A DNA stretch of 57,991 nucleotides, taken from Rhodoferax sp. (GTDB taxonomy: Bacteria > Pseudomonadota > Gammaproteobacteria > Burkholderiales > Burkholderiaceae_C). The stretch spans positions 1-57,991 of the forward strand of contig JARLJI010000135.1 of assembly GCA_031291295.1 (NCBI GenBank), written 5' to 3'. Under the pieces are notes generated by a model that saw only the letters and a list, made by a program, of their open reading frames with translations, searched no databases and was not told the DNA's origin. The position numbers and the translations under genes were made by a program. Shown one piece after another: positions 9,751-17,950 of the stretch; within the stretch, counting starts at the first letter, position 1; the number at the start of each line of letters is the position of its first letter.

Positions 9751-11241
9751 ATGAGCGAACCCGTCAACACTTTCGAGGCCTTGCAACAAGGCCGCCCCAC
9801 TGGTCCGCTGGTGCGGGGCTATGAAGTCATCATCGGCTTCGAAACCCACGCCCAGCTGTCCACGCACAGCAAGATTTTCAGCCGCGCCTCCACGGCCTTC
9901 GGCGCCGAGCCCAACACGCAGGCCTGCGCGGTCGATCTGGCGTTGCCGGGCTCCCTGCCAGTCATGAACAAGGGCGCGGTGGAGCGCGCAATCCAGTTCG
10001 GCCTGGCGATCGGCGCGCACATCGCGCCGCGCAGCATCTTTGCACGCAAGAACTACTTCTACCCTGACCTGCCCAAGGGCTATCAGATCAGCCAGTACGA
10101 GATCCCGGTGGTGCAGGGTGGTTCGGTCTCGTTTTTCCTCGGCGAGGAATCCAAGACCGTGCGGCTGGTACGTGCCCACCTCGAAGAAGACGCCGGCAAG
10201 TCGCTGCACGAAGACTTCGTGGGCATGAGCGGCATCGACCTGAACCGCGCCGGCACGCCGCTGCTGGAGATCGTGACCGAGCCCGACATGCGCTCTTCGC
10301 TTGAGGCCGTGGCCTACGCCAAGGAGCTGCACAAGATCGTGACCTGGATCGGCATCTGCGACGGCAACATGCAGGAGGGCTCGTTCCGCTGCGATGCCAA
10401 CGTGTCGGTGCGCAAGCCCGGCGACAGGCTCGGCACGCGGCGCGAGATCAAGAACCTGAACAGCTTCAAGTTCATGCAGCAGGCGGTCGACTACGAGATC
10501 CGCTGGCAAATCGAGCAGCTTGAAGACGGCCGCGCGATCCAGCAGGCCACCGTGCTGTTCGACCCCGACACCGGCGAGACCCGCGCCATGCGCACCAAGG
10601 AAGACGCAGCGGATTACCGCTACTTCCCCGACCCCGATCTGCCGCCACTGGTGATTGCGCCCGAATGGGTGGAGCGCGTGCGCTCGGAGATGACCGAACT
10701 GCCACGCGTGATGGCGGCGCGCTTCTGTGCGGACTATGGCCTTTCGGACTACGACGCGACGGCACTGACTCAAAGCCGCGAGATGGCGGCTTATTTCGAA
10801 GCCACCGCCAAAGCCTGCAACCAGCCCAAGCTGGCCAGCAACTGGATCATGGGTGAAGTGTCGCGCCGGCTGAACGCCGATGAAGCCGGCATTGAACAAG
10901 CACCGGTCAGCCCGGCCCTGCTCGCGCAGCTGATCACACGCATTGCCGACGACACGATTTCCAACAACGCCGCGCGGCAGGTGTTCGATGCACTCTGGAA
11001 TGCCGAGGGCAGCGACGTGGATGGCCTGATCGAAGCCAAGGGCTTGCGGCAGATGAGCGACACCGGCGAGCTGGACAAAATCATCGACGACGTGCTGGCC
11101 GCCAACGCCAAATCCGTCGAGGAGTTCCGCGCCGGCAAGGACAAGGCGTTCAACGCGCTGGTCGGTCAAGTCATGAAGGCCAGCCGCGGCAAGGCGAACC
11201 CGTCACAGGTCAACGACTCGCTGCGCAAAAAACTGGGCTAG
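9751..11241 (+). CDS. gatB: Asp/Glu-tRNA amidotransferase subunit B
   Basis: 496-residue GatB, which phosphorylates the mischarged Glu/Asp on tRNA and amidates it with ammonia from GatA. The start of the catalytic cradle ([20 protein letters not shown]) and [30 protein letters not shown] and EEDAGKS motifs are intact. The C-terminal ~150 residues form the helical plus YqeY-like tRNA-binding domain ending [14 protein letters not shown]. Normal length. It lies 1 bp after gatA and converges with the DUF4124 gene. Confidence 0.98.
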   Translation: MSEPVNTFEALQQGRPTGPLVRGYEVIIGFETHAQLSTHSKIFSRASTAFGAEPNTQACAVDLALPGSLPVMNKGAVERAIQFGLAIGAHIAPRSIFARKNYFYPDLPKGYQISQYEIPVVQGGSVSFFLGEESKTVRLVRAHLEEDAGKSLHEDFVGMSGIDLNRAGTPLLEIVTEPDMRSSLEAVAYAKELHKIVTWIGICDGNMQEGSFRCDANVSVRKPGDRLGTRREIKNLNSFKFMQQAVDYEIRWQIEQLEDGRAIQQATVLFDPDTGETRAMRTKEDAADYRYFPDPDLPPLVIAPEWVERVRSEMTELPRVMAARFCADYGLSDYDATALTQSREMAAYFEATAKACNQPKLASNWIMGEVSRRLNADEAGIEQAPVSPALLAQLITRIADDTISNNAARQVFDALWNAEGSDVDGLIEAKGLRQMSDTGELDKIIDDVLAANAKSVEEFRAGKDKAFNALVGQVMKASRGKANPSQVNDSLRKKLG

Positions 11242-11251
11242 CGGCACAAGC

Positions 11252-11893
11252 TCAGCGCGCAGTGGCCGGCACTTGCAACGCCCACAACTGCTTGAGCTTG
11301 ACGAGTTCATCGTCGAAACGCGCGTTGATGCGCTTCTTCTCGGCGTCCTGCTCGGCGATAAACCGGCTTTGCACCGCGGTGCTGCGCGCGTTGTCGTCGG
11401 CCTGGCGCTTCAATGATGGAGGCGCCCGCGTCGGATCTTTTTTGTAGAACTCGAATTCGGCATCGATGTTCTGGCGCTCGGCCTGCAGTTCGCCCACGCG
11501 CTTTTGCGCCGCCCGGATGACGTCGTCGACCTGGGTCAGCGCTTGTGCCCGCTCCTGGTCGTGAACCGCCTTGTTGGGGTAGCGAATCAGCAGCGCCCGG
11601 TCGCGGCGCTTTTCTTCAAGCTGGCGCGCCTGCTCTTCAGCCGCCAGCTTCTCCTTGGCATCCTGCGCCGCGCGCTCCTGCGCCGTCAGCGACGGGCCCA
11701 CCTTGCGGCGCACCGTGCCGCTGGGGTTGAGCTCCTTTTGCTCGCGATCGATGCAGTCGGCAATCGGCCGGTCGGCGTTCAGTACGCGCCCTTTGGCGTC
11801 GGTGCAGGTGTAGATGCCCTGCGCCGCAGCAGATCCCATAAAGCCAGCCGACAGCAGCAGCGCCGCGAGCGCTTCCCGAGTCAAATTCAGCAC
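11252..11893 (-). CDS. DUF4124 domain-containing secreted protein with coiled coil
   Basis: 213 residues. A signal peptide (cleavage near AAAQG, ~residue 25) is followed by a DUF4124 module: GIYTCTDAKGRVLNADRPI and a second Cys at ADCIDRE, probably a disulfide pair in the periplasm. The rest is charged and predicted coiled coil (AQERAAQDAKEKLAAEEQAR, then QAERQNIDAEFEFY and DAEKKRINARFDDELVKL). Function is not known; some DUF4124 proteins are envelope proteins. It lies 9 bp downstream of pyrE on the same strand, so it is probably co-transcribed, and converges with gatB. Confidence 0.8.
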   Translation of the reverse strand: MLNLTREALAALLLSAGFMGSAAAQGIYTCTDAKGRVLNADRPIADCIDREQKELNPSGTVRRKVGPSLTAQERAAQDAKEKLAAEEQARQLEEKRRDRALLIRYPNKAVHDQERAQALTQVDDVIRAAQKRVGELQAERQNIDAEFEFYKKDPTRAPPSLKRQADDNARSTAVQSRFIAEQDAEKKRINARFDDELVKLKQLWALQVPATAR

Positions 11894-11902
11894 AGTTTTC
11901 CT

Positions 11903-12607
11903 TCAATCGACGCCGTAGCGCTGTCGGTAAGCCAGCACCTGTTCGTGGTGCGCGCCCACCCCATCGTGGCCGCTGTGGGATAGATACTGCAATAAATCAG
12001 CCAGCGTCGCAATCGCACAAACCTGCAAGCCAAGCTGATCGCGAACATATTGCACGGCACTGTGGTTCACATCCAACCCGCCCTCGGTGGCCTTCTCCTG
12101 CCGGTCCAGCGCAATCGCCACGGCATGCGGCGTGCCACCGGCGGCGCGGATGATGGCGATCGACTCGCGCACCGCGGTGCCTGCCGACATCACATCATCG
12201 ACGATCAGCACCCGGCCCTTGAGCGGCGCACCGACCAGCGTGCCGCCCTCGCCATGGTCCTTGGCCTCCTTGCGGTTGTAGGCAAAGGGCAAGTTGCGCC
12301 CGAGCCGCGCCAGCTCGATGGCCACGGCCGCGCCGAGCGGAATGCCCTTGTAGGCCGGGCCAAAAATCATGTCGAACGCTATGCCGCTGGCGAGCAGGGC
12401 TTTTGCATAGAATTGCGCGAGCCGGCCCAACTTGGCGCCGTCGTCGAACAGGCCGGCGTTGAAGAAGTAGGGGCTCAGGCGGCCCGCCTTGGTTTTGAAC
12501 TCGCCAAAGCGCAGCACACCAGAATCGACAGAGAATTGCACGAACTCCTGAGCCAGCCGGTCATGTTCGGCCTGCTGTTCAGCTGTTCGCGCGCTTGCAA
12601 CCACCAT
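11903..12607 (-). CDS. pyrE: Orotate phosphoribosyltransferase
   Basis: 234 residues. It transfers the phosphoribosyl group of PRPP to orotate in de novo pyrimidine synthesis. LRFGEFKTKAGRLSPYFFNA is the family N-terminal signature, FGPAYKGIPLG the central loop, and VLIVDDVMSAGTA the PRPP-binding motif. The chosen start (MVVASARTAEQQ) is the only ATG that fits the family. A longer open frame upstream lies antisense inside xth and is not native. This ATG overlaps the divergent xth ATG in the tetranucleotide CATG, leaving no intergenic space. Confidence 0.96.
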   Translation of the reverse strand: MVVASARTAEQQAEHDRLAQEFVQFSVDSGVLRFGEFKTKAGRLSPYFFNAGLFDDGAKLGRLAQFYAKALLASGIAFDMIFGPAYKGIPLGAAVAIELARLGRNLPFAYNRKEAKDHGEGGTLVGAPLKGRVLIVDDVMSAGTAVRESIAIIRAAGGTPHAVAIALDRQEKATEGGLDVNHSAVQYVRDQLGLQVCAIATLADLLQYLSHSGHDGVGAHHEQVLAYRQRYGVD

Positions 12608-13409
12608 GGGGAAATCCTTGTTCAAACTCACCAGCCTCAATCTCAACGGCATCCGCTCCGCCACCACCAAGGGGGTGGAAGCCTGGCTGACCCAGCACCA
12701 GCCCGATTGTATTTGCGTGCAGGAGGTCAAGGCCCAGGCGGCCGACATCGAAGGCCGCTTCGAGGCGCTGGCCGGCCTCAAGGGCCATTTCCACTTCGCC
12801 GAAAAAAAGGGCTACTCGGGCGTGGCGGTGTACAGCCGGCATGAGCCGAGCGAGGTGATGATCGGCTACGGCTCGCCTGAATTCGACACGGAGGGCCGCT
12901 ACGTGGAGCTGCGCTTCGACACACCGAAGCGCAAGCTGTCCATCATCAGCGCCTATTTTCCCAGCGGCTCCTCGGGCGAAGAGCGGCAACAGGCCAAGTT
13001 CCGCTTCCTGGCCGAGTTCTACCCGCACCTGGTGGGCCTCAAGCAGAAGCGCGAGTTCATCCTGTGCGGGGACGTGAACATCGCGCACAAGGAAATGGAC
13101 CTGAAGAACTGGCGCAGCAACCAGAAGAACAGCGGCTTCCTGCCCGAGGAACGCGCCTGGATGACGCGCCTGCTGGACGAAGCCAAACTGGTCGACGTAT
13201 ACCGCCAGCTCCAGCCCACCGCCACCGACACCGCCTACACCTGGTGGAGCAACCGCGGCCAAGCATATGCGAACAACGTAGGGTGGCGGCTCGACTACCA
13301 CCTGGCGACACCGGCGCAGGCGGCCCTGGCACGCACCGAGAACATCTACAAGGGCGAGAAGTTCTCGGACCACGCACCCATCACGATCGAATACGACTTC
13401 AAACTTTGA
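12606..13409 (+). CDS. xth: Exodeoxyribonuclease III (AP endonuclease family)
   Basis: 267-residue EEP-superfamily nuclease for base-excision repair. Motifs: LNLNGIRSA (N-terminal Asn), CVQEVKAQ (metal-binding Glu), AYFPSGSSG, LCGDVNIAHKEMDLKN (catalytic Asp/Asn), LVDVYRQ, YTWWSNR, and the terminal FSDHAPITIEYDF with the catalytic His. The ATG at 12606 begins MGKSLFKLTS. A TTG at 12618 would give MFKLTS and separate it from pyrE by 10 bases. The start codon overlaps that of divergent pyrE, so its promoter must lie inside pyrE. A decayed second copy of its 3' end sits at 14065-14143. Confidence 0.95.
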   Translation: MGKSLFKLTSLNLNGIRSATTKGVEAWLTQHQPDCICVQEVKAQAADIEGRFEALAGLKGHFHFAEKKGYSGVAVYSRHEPSEVMIGYGSPEFDTEGRYVELRFDTPKRKLSIISAYFPSGSSGEERQQAKFRFLAEFYPHLVGLKQKREFILCGDVNIAHKEMDLKNWRSNQKNSGFLPEERAWMTRLLDEAKLVDVYRQLQPTATDTAYTWWSNRGQAYANNVGWRLDYHLATPAQAALARTENIYKGEKFSDHAPITIEYDFKL

Positions 13410-13443
13410 CGCACTTCAATCGTCATGCGCATAATATGCGCAT
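13406..13443 (+). promoter_or_regulatory. Promoter with palindromic operator for ccdAB
   Basis: TTGACG (13406-13411), 18 bp, CATAAT (13430-13435) is a good sigma-70 promoter. Two copies of the self-complementary octamer ATGCGCAT (13425-13432 and 13436-13443), separated by AAT, cover the -10. This is the expected layout for binding by an autorepressing CcdA-type antitoxin. The -35 overlaps the last codons of xth. Confidence 0.65.
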
Positions 13444-13466
13444 TCACCCGTTCGGAGTCTCTTGAA

Positions 13467-13715
13467 ATGCAAACCAGTACCGCATCGCCCCGCAAGCGGC
13501 CCGTCAACCTCACGATCAACGAGGCTCTGGTAGCGCAAGCCAAGGCCTACACCAACAACCTATCGGCCACCATGGAATCGCTTCTGGCCGAGTTTGTGGC
13601 CGCCCAGCAAAGCGCACAGCGCAATCACCAGCGAGCGGCCGACGCCTGTGCCGCTGACTGGAATGCGGTGCATGCGTCGGTCGGCTCGTTTGCAGACGGG
13701 CACTCCACTTTGTAA
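13467..13715 (+). CDS. ccdA: CcdA-like type II antitoxin
   Basis: 82 residues. The N-terminal half (KRPVNLTINEALVAQAKAYT) is the ribbon-helix-helix DNA-binding domain of CcdA, and the C-terminal half (LLAEFVAAQQSAQRNHQRAA, ending DWNAVHASVGSFADGHSTL) is the flexible toxin-binding tail, close to the WxxxNxxxxxxxGxFxD end of CcdA proteins. It should neutralise the gyrase poison CcdB and repress its own promoter. The start is the ATG at 13467 after TCTCTTGAA. An upstream ATG at 13425 lies in the operator and is unlikely. It overlaps the toxin start by one base (TAATG). Confidence 0.88.
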   Translation: MQTSTASPRKRPVNLTINEALVAQAKAYTNNLSATMESLLAEFVAAQQSAQRNHQRAADACAADWNAVHASVGSFADGHSTL

Positions 13716-14044
13716 TGGCGCAATTCGACGTCCATCGCAACAAGGGGGCCTTGCGCGATTCGATTCCCTTCGTGGTGGTTGTCCAATCGGCACAGTTTGA
13801 CCGCTACCGCAGACGCGTGGTTGTTCCGCTAGTGCGTCAGACCCTCCTTCCGCGGAACACACCCACTGTGGGTGCCAGGATGAACCCGGTCTTTGTGATT
13901 GAAGGTATTCGCGTGGTCCTTCATCCGCTGGACATGGTCTCGGTGGCTCTCGATCAGTTGGGCGACATTATCGGGTCACTGGAGAAACAGGGACAAGTCA
14001 TTGCCGATGCGCTGGACGAGTTGCTGACCCGCTCCTGGGGCTGA
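13715..14044 (+). CDS. ccdB: CcdB-like toxin
   Basis: 109 residues, slightly longer than F-plasmid CcdB (101). AQFDVHRNKG, PFVVVVQSAQFDRYRRRVVVPL and PVFVIEGIRVVLHPLDMVSV are the CcdB strands, and the C-terminal helix IIGSLEKQGQVIADALDELL corresponds to the gyrase-interacting end, although it finishes TRSWG rather than the classic WGI. Predicted to poison DNA gyrase when free of CcdA. Whether it is still toxic cannot be read from sequence. It is coupled to ccdA through TAATG. Confidence 0.88.
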   Translation: MAQFDVHRNKGALRDSIPFVVVVQSAQFDRYRRRVVVPLVRQTLLPRNTPTVGARMNPVFVIEGIRVVLHPLDMVSVALDQLGDIIGSLEKQGQVIADALDELLTRSWG

Positions 14045-14064
14045 TGGAATGCAGGTTTTTTTGC

Positions 14065-14143
14065 CGCATTGACTGCCACTTGGCTACGCCGGCGCTGGTG
14101 GCCCACGCGCCCAATCACGGTGGAGTACGAGTTCGCGTTCTGA
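14065..14143 (+). pseudogene. Decayed 3' end of a second exodeoxyribonuclease III gene
   Basis: 14065-14103 translates to RIDCHLATPALVA, matching RLDYHLATPAQAA of the intact xth. 14104-14112 gives HAP, then one extra A shifts the frame, and 14114-14143 gives ITVEYEFAF stop, matching ITIEYDFKL stop. About 15 codons present in the intact gene (LARTENIYKGEKFSD) are deleted. It begins 20 bp after the ccdB stop, so the toxin-antitoxin pair is bracketed by two xth 3' ends. The difference in residues shows this is not a recent duplication. Confidence 0.75.
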
Positions 14144-14435
14144 GCCCGCTGATCGGGCGGTTTGAAGGTGGCGGCGCGCGCCGCCTTGCCGTTTGTCGAG
14201 TCTGCGCCACCGCTCGGCGGCGGGACAGCTGCCGCAAATGCCGTCTGAACAGAAAACACGCCCGTTGGTCGGCTACAGCACCACAATTCGTCACATTCTC
14301 GTATCGTGCGTATCACTTGGAAACAATGACAGCATGGCCACGGACTCCATCTTCATCGCCAGCGACCTGCACGCAAGTTATTCCACGGCGTATCGACTGT
14401 TGTCTTTCCGAAATGCTCTAAAAAGGAATCTGAAC
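14144..14435 (+). other. 292-base gap before the pilin cluster
   Basis: Near the left end are two GC-rich inverted repeats, GCCCG-CTGAT-CGGGC (14145-14159) and GGCGGCGCGCGCCGCC (about 14167-14182), which may be remnants of a terminator. The remainder to 14420 is less GC-rich and should hold the pilE promoter, but I find no convincing sigma-70 or sigma-54 match. The pilE ribosome site AAAAGGA is at 14421-14427. An open frame runs through the gap into pilE but shows no family resemblance. Confidence 0.4.
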
Positions 14436-14879
14436 ATGTCCCACTCTCGCCGAGGCGTTCGAGGTTTCACGTTGATCGAGGTGATGATTACGGTGGCGAT
14501 CATCGGCATCCTCGCAGCCATTGCTCTTCCCTCGTACACATACTACATTTTGCGTTCCAGAATCCCGGAGGCCACGTCTGCACTGGCGGCCAAGCAGGTG
14601 CAAATGGAGCAATGGTTCCAGGACAATAAGACCTACAACACGACAGGTACAACTTGCGGCTTGCCGACAGACAATACCGCTTACAAATATTTCACTTTCA
14701 GTTGTACCGCCACCGCGTCAACCTATCTCATCACCGCTACGGGCTCAGGCACCATGGCGTCGTTCGCCTACACGATTGACCAGTTGGGCAACAAGCAAAC
14801 CACCGGCGCTCTTCCGGCGGGCTGGGTCCAGCCCACACCAAACAACTGCTGGGTTACTGCCAAGGGTGGCGTGTGCTGA
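14436..14879 (+). CDS. pilE: Type IV pilin (PilE/PilA-like)
   Basis: 147-residue prepilin. The leader MSHSRRGVRG is followed by the PilD cleavage site G/FTLIEVMITVAIIGILAAIA with Glu at mature position 5 and a hydrophobic helix, then AALPSYTYYILRSRIPEATS. Four Cys lie in the C-terminal globular half (TTCGLP, FSCTAT, NNCWVT and the last residue), enough for two disulfides. The start is chosen at ATG 14436 because AAAAGGA lies 8 bp before it and the leader then has normal length. It heads fimT-pilV-pilW-pilX-pilY1 and could be either a major pilin or the minor PilE. Confidence 0.9.
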   Translation: MSHSRRGVRGFTLIEVMITVAIIGILAAIALPSYTYYILRSRIPEATSALAAKQVQMEQWFQDNKTYNTTGTTCGLPTDNTAYKYFTFSCTATASTYLITATGSGTMASFAYTIDQLGNKQTTGALPAGWVQPTPNNCWVTAKGGVC

Positions 14880-15550
14880 AGTTTTCCGCTGTCACACCGG
14901 CTTTGCCGGCCAGCCGCGCCCGCAGGGGGCGCGGCTTCACCCTGCTCGAGCTCATGGTCGGGCTTTCGATCGTGGCAATTTCGCTGGCCATTGTTGCCCC
15001 GGGTTTCGCAGGCTGGATTCAAAATTCCCGGGTCCGCAGTTATGCGGAATCCATGCAAAACGCGGTGCAGTTCGCTCGCGCCGAAGCGGTGCGGCGCAAC
15101 ACACCCGTCACTTTTCAAATCACCAGCACACTCGACAACACCTGCAGCGTGGTGACCACGGGAAATTACTGGGTTGTATCAGCCGGCTCGACGAATGCCG
15201 CGAGTGCCTGCGGCACTTTGGTCAGCGACCCAACTTCGAGCACCATCAGTGCGGCATCTTCAGGGCCGTTTATCTTGAAGAAGGGTCCGCCCGAAACATC
15301 CCTCAATGGCGCAAGCCTCACGGCGACCCAATCTGCGATTACCTTTAACGGTCTGGGCAGGCAGACAGCCGACTCCGGTGCTGCCGTTGCGCTCACCACC
15401 TACCAGATCACTTCAACCAACGGGACTTGCGTTGCCGCTGGGGGAGCTGTCCGCTGCCTCAACATCGTGGTATCCCCCGCAGGTCAGATGCGCATGTGCG
15501 ACCCGAGCCTGACCTCCACCGCCACCAACAACGACCCCATGGCCTGCTGA
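14873..15550 (+). CDS. fimT: FimT/GspH-family minor pseudopilin
   Basis: 225 residues. The leader ends RRGRG, followed by the prepilin site G/FTLLELMVGLSIVAISLAIV. YAESMQNAVQFARAEAVRRN is the conserved FimT/GspH helix after the transmembrane part. The C-terminal region is Ser/Thr-rich beta structure with Cys pairs. It primes pilus assembly; FimT proteins in some competent bacteria bind DNA. The start is GTG at 14873, overlapping the pilE stop by 7 bp (GTGTGCTGA context), so it is translationally coupled. Confidence 0.85.
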   Translation: MLKFSAVTPALPASRARRGRGFTLLELMVGLSIVAISLAIVAPGFAGWIQNSRVRSYAESMQNAVQFARAEAVRRNTPVTFQITSTLDNTCSVVTTGNYWVVSAGSTNAASACGTLVSDPTSSTISAASSGPFILKKGPPETSLNGASLTATQSAITFNGLGRQTADSGAAVALTTYQITSTNGTCVAAGGAVRCLNIVVSPAGQMRMCDPSLTSTATNNDPMAC

Positions 15551-15551
15551 C

Positions 15552-16025
15552 ATGAAGCCTGCAAACCGAATCAGAACGCGTGCCACGCCACAGAAACGGC
15601 ACTCAGGTTTCATGCTGCTGGAGGTTTTGATCGCCATCCTGATTTTTGCGATTGGCTTGCTGGGCATCATCGGACTGCAGGCAGCCTCGATCAAGGAAGC
15701 CGCCGGGGCAGAATACCGCTCGATCGCGGCCCTGCAAGCCAACGACGTCATCGGCAGGATGTGGGCCAGCGACCGGACCGCCGCCACACTGCAGGCCAAC
15801 TTCGCCAGCAGCAGCGGGCCGGTCTACCTGAACTGGTTGACTGCAGTTAACGCCTCCGGCTTGCCGGGCGTAACGACGACTCCGCCCACCATTACCTTCA
15901 CGACCGTGGCCGGCGGCGGCGCGACTCCCGTTTCCAGCAGCCTGGCGACGGTCACCATCTTCTGGCAGGCACCCGGCGACACAGTGGCGCACAGCTATGT
16001 GGCCTTGGCTCAACTAACCAATTGA
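15552..16025 (+). CDS. pilV: Type IV pilus minor pilin PilV
   Basis: 157 residues. The basic leader MKPANRIRTRATPQKRHSG leads to the processing site G/FMLLEVLIAILIFAIGLLGI, with Glu5 kept, and GLQAASIKEAAGAEYRSIAA, the PilV-type continuation. The rest is a small beta domain. With FimT, PilW, PilX and PilY1 it forms the tip-priming complex. The ATG is 1 bp after the fimT stop. Confidence 0.9.
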   Translation: MKPANRIRTRATPQKRHSGFMLLEVLIAILIFAIGLLGIIGLQAASIKEAAGAEYRSIAALQANDVIGRMWASDRTAATLQANFASSSGPVYLNWLTAVNASGLPGVTTTPPTITFTTVAGGGATPVSSSLATVTIFWQAPGDTVAHSYVALAQLTN

Positions 16026-16042
16026 AAATAGGGCGAAGACAA

Positions 16043-17218
16043 ATGCCACGTCTGGTTTTTTCCCGCCGTCGAATCTCGGGCCTAAGCCTGATCGAAATCA
16101 TGGTGGGCATCGTGCTTGGCATGCTCACGGTCATCGTCATCATGCGGCTCTTTGCGGGGACGGAAGCCAGCAAGCGCGCAACCACCGGCGGCGACGATGC
16201 GCAAATCAACGGCACGATTGCGCTCTACAACCTGGAGCGCGACATCCGCAGTTCCGGGTACGGCTTCAGCTCCTACAACCTGCTGGGCTGCACGCTCACC
16301 TACACCACGGGCACCGACAGCACATCGGTCACGCTGGCCATGGCCCCGGTCGTTGTCAATCCTGCCACGAGTCTGGTCCCGGCCGGAGACGCCAGTACGG
16401 ATACATTGATCGTTTTTTCGACCAACTCCAATGGGTCATCCGAGGGTGATGCGCTCATCGCCGCCTCTACGGGTTCGGGCTCGGGGGGAACCTACCAGGT
16501 AACGACACCAAGCTCATTCAGCAAGGGCGACTATGTCGTCGGCCAATTGTCAACACGCCCCGCAACATGCGCTTTGGCGCTTGACCAGGTGACCAAGGTG
16601 CCGAGCTCCGGCTCCACCCTCACCAGTGCGATCGGCTTTTCAAGTTTCCCGACGGGCAGCACGCTTTTCGATCTGGGCAGCGCGCCAACCGTGCATGCCT
16701 ATGCCGTGCGCAACGGCAATCTGACGGTTTGCGATTACAGGGCCTACAACTGCGGGAACACCGGCTACACCAGCACGCTCAACCCGAACGTCTGGGTGCC
16801 CATTGCCAGCAACATCGTGTCCTTGCGGGCGGAATATGGCCGCGACACGTCGACACCCACCATGACGGGCGTGTTGGCGACCTATGACCAGACAACGCCC
16901 GGAAGTGCCAGCGACACCAGCGGCCTGCCCGTGTATTGCACGTGGGCCCGGGTGGTCGGATTCCGGCTGGCCGTGGTGGCACGCGGCGAGCAATACGACA
17001 AAACCATGCCGACCAGCACCAGCAATGCGCCGACCTGGGCCGGCAGCACGGTGGTCAGTACCGCACCCACCAATCCAACGCAGGTGCCCATCGTTGTGAC
17101 GGGCAACACCAACTGGCAGTACTACCGCTACAAGACATTGCAAACCGTGGTGCCCACGCGCGACATGATCTGGTCGGGCTCGCAGGCAACGTATCAAGGA
17201 GGGTCTGGCGGATGTTGA
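16043..17218 (+). CDS. pilW: Type IV pilus minor pilin PilW
   Basis: 391 residues from ATG 16043 (AGGGCGAAG just upstream). A TTG at 16022 overlapping the pilV stop would add seven residues. The leader MPRLVFSRRRISG precedes LSLIEIMVGIVLGMLTVIVI, with Glu5 kept, then the PilW-typical YNLERDIRSSGYGF. The long Ser/Thr/Gly-rich C-terminal domain ends RYKTLQTVVPTRDMIW. Part of the pilus-priming complex in the inner membrane and periplasm. Confidence 0.88.
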   Translation: MPRLVFSRRRISGLSLIEIMVGIVLGMLTVIVIMRLFAGTEASKRATTGGDDAQINGTIALYNLERDIRSSGYGFSSYNLLGCTLTYTTGTDSTSVTLAMAPVVVNPATSLVPAGDASTDTLIVFSTNSNGSSEGDALIAASTGSGSGGTYQVTTPSSFSKGDYVVGQLSTRPATCALALDQVTKVPSSGSTLTSAIGFSSFPTGSTLFDLGSAPTVHAYAVRNGNLTVCDYRAYNCGNTGYTSTLNPNVWVPIASNIVSLRAEYGRDTSTPTMTGVLATYDQTTPGSASDTSGLPVYCTWARVVGFRLAVVARGEQYDKTMPTSTSNAPTWAGSTVVSTAPTNPTQVPIVVTGNTNWQYYRYKTLQTVVPTRDMIWSGSQATYQGGSGGC

Positions 17219-17904
17219 GCCGACGTATTTCTGCGCGCCGTCGCGCCTCGGGCGTGGTCCTCATTTTTGCCCTGATCGTGTTGGTCATCATGACGCTGGC
17301 CGCCATAGCGCTGACCCGGTCCGTCTCCACGTCCAACACCATCGCCGGCAACCTGGCGTTCCAGCAGGCGGCCACGACGTCCGCGGATGCCGGGGTCGAA
17401 GCCGCCGTCACATGGCTGAACAACAACAACGCGCAAACCACGAGCACGGCGACGGCGACTGTCTGCCCCACGGGAACGCCCGTACCGGAAACCACTGTCC
17501 TGGCGTGTGACCAGTACAAGGGATCTGCCGGCTCCTCCTATGGCTACATTGCACATCGGCAGGATCCGGGCAGCGGACAGTCCTGGATGGACTTCTGGAA
17601 CATCAACCTGAGTCAGTTTGCCGTGAAGCTGCCTGCCGACGCAGCCGGCAATACGGTGTCTTACGTGGTTCAGCGCCTTTGTAGCGCGGCCGGTGATGCC
17701 GCCTCGACCAGCATTCAGTGCTCCTCCACCCCGCCGCTGCCGGGCGGTGGGGGGGGGACGGGCTGCCAACAATCCGGCAGCAGTTGCAGCGCGGGAAGCC
17801 AGGGCCTGAATATCGTGGCAAGCCAAGTGTATTACCGCATCACGGTCCAGGTCGCAGGCCCCCGCAATACGCAAAGCCTGATCCAGACCATCGTCGCGAT
17901 TTAG
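17212..17904 (+). CDS. pilX: Type IV pilus assembly protein PilX
   Basis: 230 residues. The N-terminus RRRASGVVLIFALIVLVIMT is the PilX form of the prepilin segment, without Glu5 as usual. It is followed by AIALTRSVSTSNTIAGNLAF and FQQAATTSADAGVEAAVTWL, the PilX/GspK-like region. The start ATG at 17212 has AAGGAGGG 9 bp upstream and overlaps the pilW stop. A run of nine G (17749-17757) encodes part of a PGGGGGTG linker before a Cys-rich C-terminus; slippage there would truncate or alter the last ~50 residues. Confidence 0.87.
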   Translation: MLSRRISARRRASGVVLIFALIVLVIMTLAAIALTRSVSTSNTIAGNLAFQQAATTSADAGVEAAVTWLNNNNAQTTSTATATVCPTGTPVPETTVLACDQYKGSAGSSYGYIAHRQDPGSGQSWMDFWNINLSQFAVKLPADAAGNTVSYVVQRLCSAAGDAASTSIQCSSTPPLPGGGGGTGCQQSGSSCSAGSQGLNIVASQVYYRITVQVAGPRNTQSLIQTIVAI

Positions 17905-17950
17905 AAAATACCTTTTTGCAGAGCGAAGTTTATTTTTCGAAAGTGCCGCA

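Noticed and set aside
14044..14421. Open frame after ccdB
   Set aside because: Its first part is the decayed xth end; the rest shows no protein-like pattern or start signal.
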